Positions 8,956 to 10,079 of a stretch of 10,079 nt of DNA are shown here, in pieces. Source of the stretch: Cephalothrix spiralis (taxonomy: Eukaryota > Nemertea > Palaeonemertea > Archinemertea > Cephalotrichidae); the NCBI GenBank assembly GCA_032353305.1, contig JAUCNG010422354.1, positions 1 to 10,079 of the forward strand, in the 5' to 3' direction. A model generated the notes under the pieces. It was not told the DNA's origin, did no database searches, and saw nothing but the letters and a program-made list of their open reading frames with translations. Numbering within the stretch: position 1 is the stretch's first letter; each line of letters opens with the position of its first letter. The position numbers and the translations under genes were made by a program.

Positions 8956-8979
8956 GTGCAATACAGGCAGGTATTGCAC
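8956..8979. repeat. Hairpin 3, perfect 9-base arms
   Basis: GTGCAATAC at 8956-8964 and GTATTGCAC at 8971-8979 are perfect reverse complements around the loop AGGCAG. Related GTATTGC and GCAAT words near 8740-8775 suggest that the three hairpins belong to one larger decayed inverted repeat. Confidence 0.7.
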
Positions 8980-9638
8980 TCAAATATTATATAATAACTG
9001 TTTAATATATAACCTGATACACAGTACACAGACGTCTTCAAATTTTATTTCACATTTTTATTAGATTTTTTAATGTTATTTAAGATTTAAATTTACTGTT
9101 ATACAGGTGCTAAGTTTGGTGAAAGTTTTGTATAGTTCATTGACTTATTTCAATTCGCAATGAAGCTTAAAGGAAAATGAATAATTAAACCGCATTTTGA
9201 ATAATTGTACATTGTAAAAATCCGGCCCTAAGCTTTAGTTTTATATCCCTTTCTTTTAAGTTCGGGACAGCTAAATTCAAAAAACCTAAAGTCCCCAAAA
9301 ACATCTCCGAACGGAGGATTTTTCAAATAATTTCGACTTCGTGATCCGGCGAAATTCTGCGCTTACTAGGGGAGCCATTTGTCAAGTCAAAGAGCGAGGG
9401 TGAAGCGGTCGTCGGAACATAGCTCTGTAGGAACTAGAATAATAGAATTCCCTTGCTTAAGATAAGCTTTCAAAAAATATTTTGAGGCGAATTATTGCTT
9501 CTAACTATATACGGTTATCTTAAGTATAAGTATTTTAATACGCTCTGATCTTATTTTAATGTTTAATTTTTTGCTTTTTTAAAGATGATAAATTTTCATT
9601 CCATTTTTCAATCTTTAATTACTCTTTTTTCACTCTAG
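8980..9638. other. 3' end of the host intron, no gene seen
   Basis: This is AT-rich intron with a more balanced patch at about 9215-9440. That patch contains the small palindrome CTCCG-AA-CGGAG at 9305-9316 and a TAGCTCTGTAGG word near 9420. The last 40 bases are strongly pyrimidine-rich and form the splice acceptor tract for the exon at 9639. I see no coding region. Confidence 0.55.
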
Positions 9639-9709
9639 GTCGATTATCACCAAGAGGAATGCTCACTGGAAGTAATGCAGCTATAACTTCAGTTGAATTT
9701 GATTCTGAG
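9639..9709 (+). CDS. ATG16L1: ATG16L1-like WD40 domain, internal exon B
   Basis: This 71-base exon supplies two bases to complete the glycine codon begun at 422, then reads RLSPRGMLTGSN, AAITSVEFDSE. The G-x-L-[ST]-GSNA-x-ITS-[VI]-EFDS pattern matches the second propeller strand set of animal ATG16L1, and the spacing from the KLWE motif of exon A to GSNA agrees residue for residue with what I recall of the vertebrate protein. The acceptor is a pyrimidine tract ending in TAG (9636-9638). The donor GTAATG starts at 9710, leaving phase 0, so the next exon outside the window should begin with a whole codon, probably glycine in a G-S-Y-like turn. The match to this non-generic, ATG16-specific stretch is what makes the gene call firm. 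Confidence 0.88.
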
Positions 9710-10079
9710 GTAATGGCTTAATTATTAAGGTTTCTAAAGGGTAATTTTTACATAGAGAGAAGATAATTAGTCAGTCCTTTGTGTCTATATCATATTATTA
9801 CACTCGATTGCATTTTTTTGGAAAACATACTAATATAGATAATGAGGTTGAGATAGATTTTCGTACATAATAACATCAATATTTTTGCGTCATTTGTAAA
9901 TATAAGGTACAAAATCAATGATGTTCTTATTGGAAAATTAAAAAAATTCTCGCTTCGTTTTACCCTTTCAGCCTTATGCACCGGTCAATGTCTGGTCGCA
10001 CCCCCCCCCCCAGGTCACCATTCACCAGTCGTTCGACGCTTAATCGCCGTTTTATTAGAGTTCTATTCACTATGCCTCA
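9710..10079 (+). other. Next ATG16-like intron (5' part)
   Basis: The intron begins with GTAATG and continues as AT-rich sequence to the window edge. No following exon is visible. It contains an 11-base C run at 10001-10011. A 63-codon minus-strand open stretch at 9790-9981 has no recognisable content and I do not call it a gene. Confidence 0.7.
10001..10011 (+). repeat. Run of 11 C
   Basis: This is an uninterrupted C homopolymer near the right edge. It mirrors the 14-G run at 720-733 and is another likely length-variable site. Confidence 0.9.

Noticed and set aside
8829-9041. Minus-strand 70-codon open frame
   Set aside because: It runs through the hairpin cluster, so its sequence is dictated by inverted repeats and there is no sign of coding constraint.
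9418-9450. TAGCTCTGTAGG resembles the A box of a tRNA or tRNA-derived SINE
   Set aside because: No B box (GGTTCGA-type) follows at the right distance and no cloverleaf can be drawn.

Overview
The window is a piece of AT-rich animal nuclear DNA, probably from an invertebrate. The signs are spliced exons with GT/AG borders, long repeat-laden non-coding stretches, and eukaryotic protein families. Two short plus-strand exons (317-422 and 9639-9709) join in matching phase into part of the WD40 beta-propeller of an ATG16L1-type autophagy protein. The WD40 extension of ATG16 points to an animal, or less likely a protist with animal-like ATG16. I cannot name the species. An arthropod would fit, but that is only a guess.

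The 9216-base intron between these exons (423-9638) carries a second gene on the opposite strand. This is an uninterrupted 1710-codon reading frame (7488 down to 2356) for a giant ankyrin-repeat protein kinase. About 1150 residues are built from three very similar super-units, followed by a linker and a C-terminal kinase domain with every core catalytic residue present. Some kinase motifs recall the eIF2-alpha kinase (PEK) family, while the C-lobe end looks more like TKL kinases. Two 643-base stretches of the coding sequence, 1056 bases apart, read as identical, although the sequence around them in the same super-units has diverged. That points to recent gene conversion, or to an assembly artefact.

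Layout: 1-316 is upstream host-gene intron with three copies of a short motif. 317-422 is ATG16 exon A. 423-1340 holds low-complexity repeat DNA, including a fold-back. 1340-2355 is AT-rich and contains the probable 3' UTR and poly(A) signal of the kinase gene. 2356-7488 is the kinase gene. 7489-7700 is its 5' flank, with a large imperfect inverted repeat. About 8041-8290 holds a second, inverted copy of the repeat family seen near 1 kb. 8713-8979 is a cluster of hairpins. 9639-9709 is ATG16 exon B, and the rest is the next intron.

The nested gene would be transcribed against its host, so the two transcription units could interfere with or regulate each other. No functional link between autophagy and the kinase can be shown from sequence alone. 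No RNA gene, CRISPR array or intact transposase was found.
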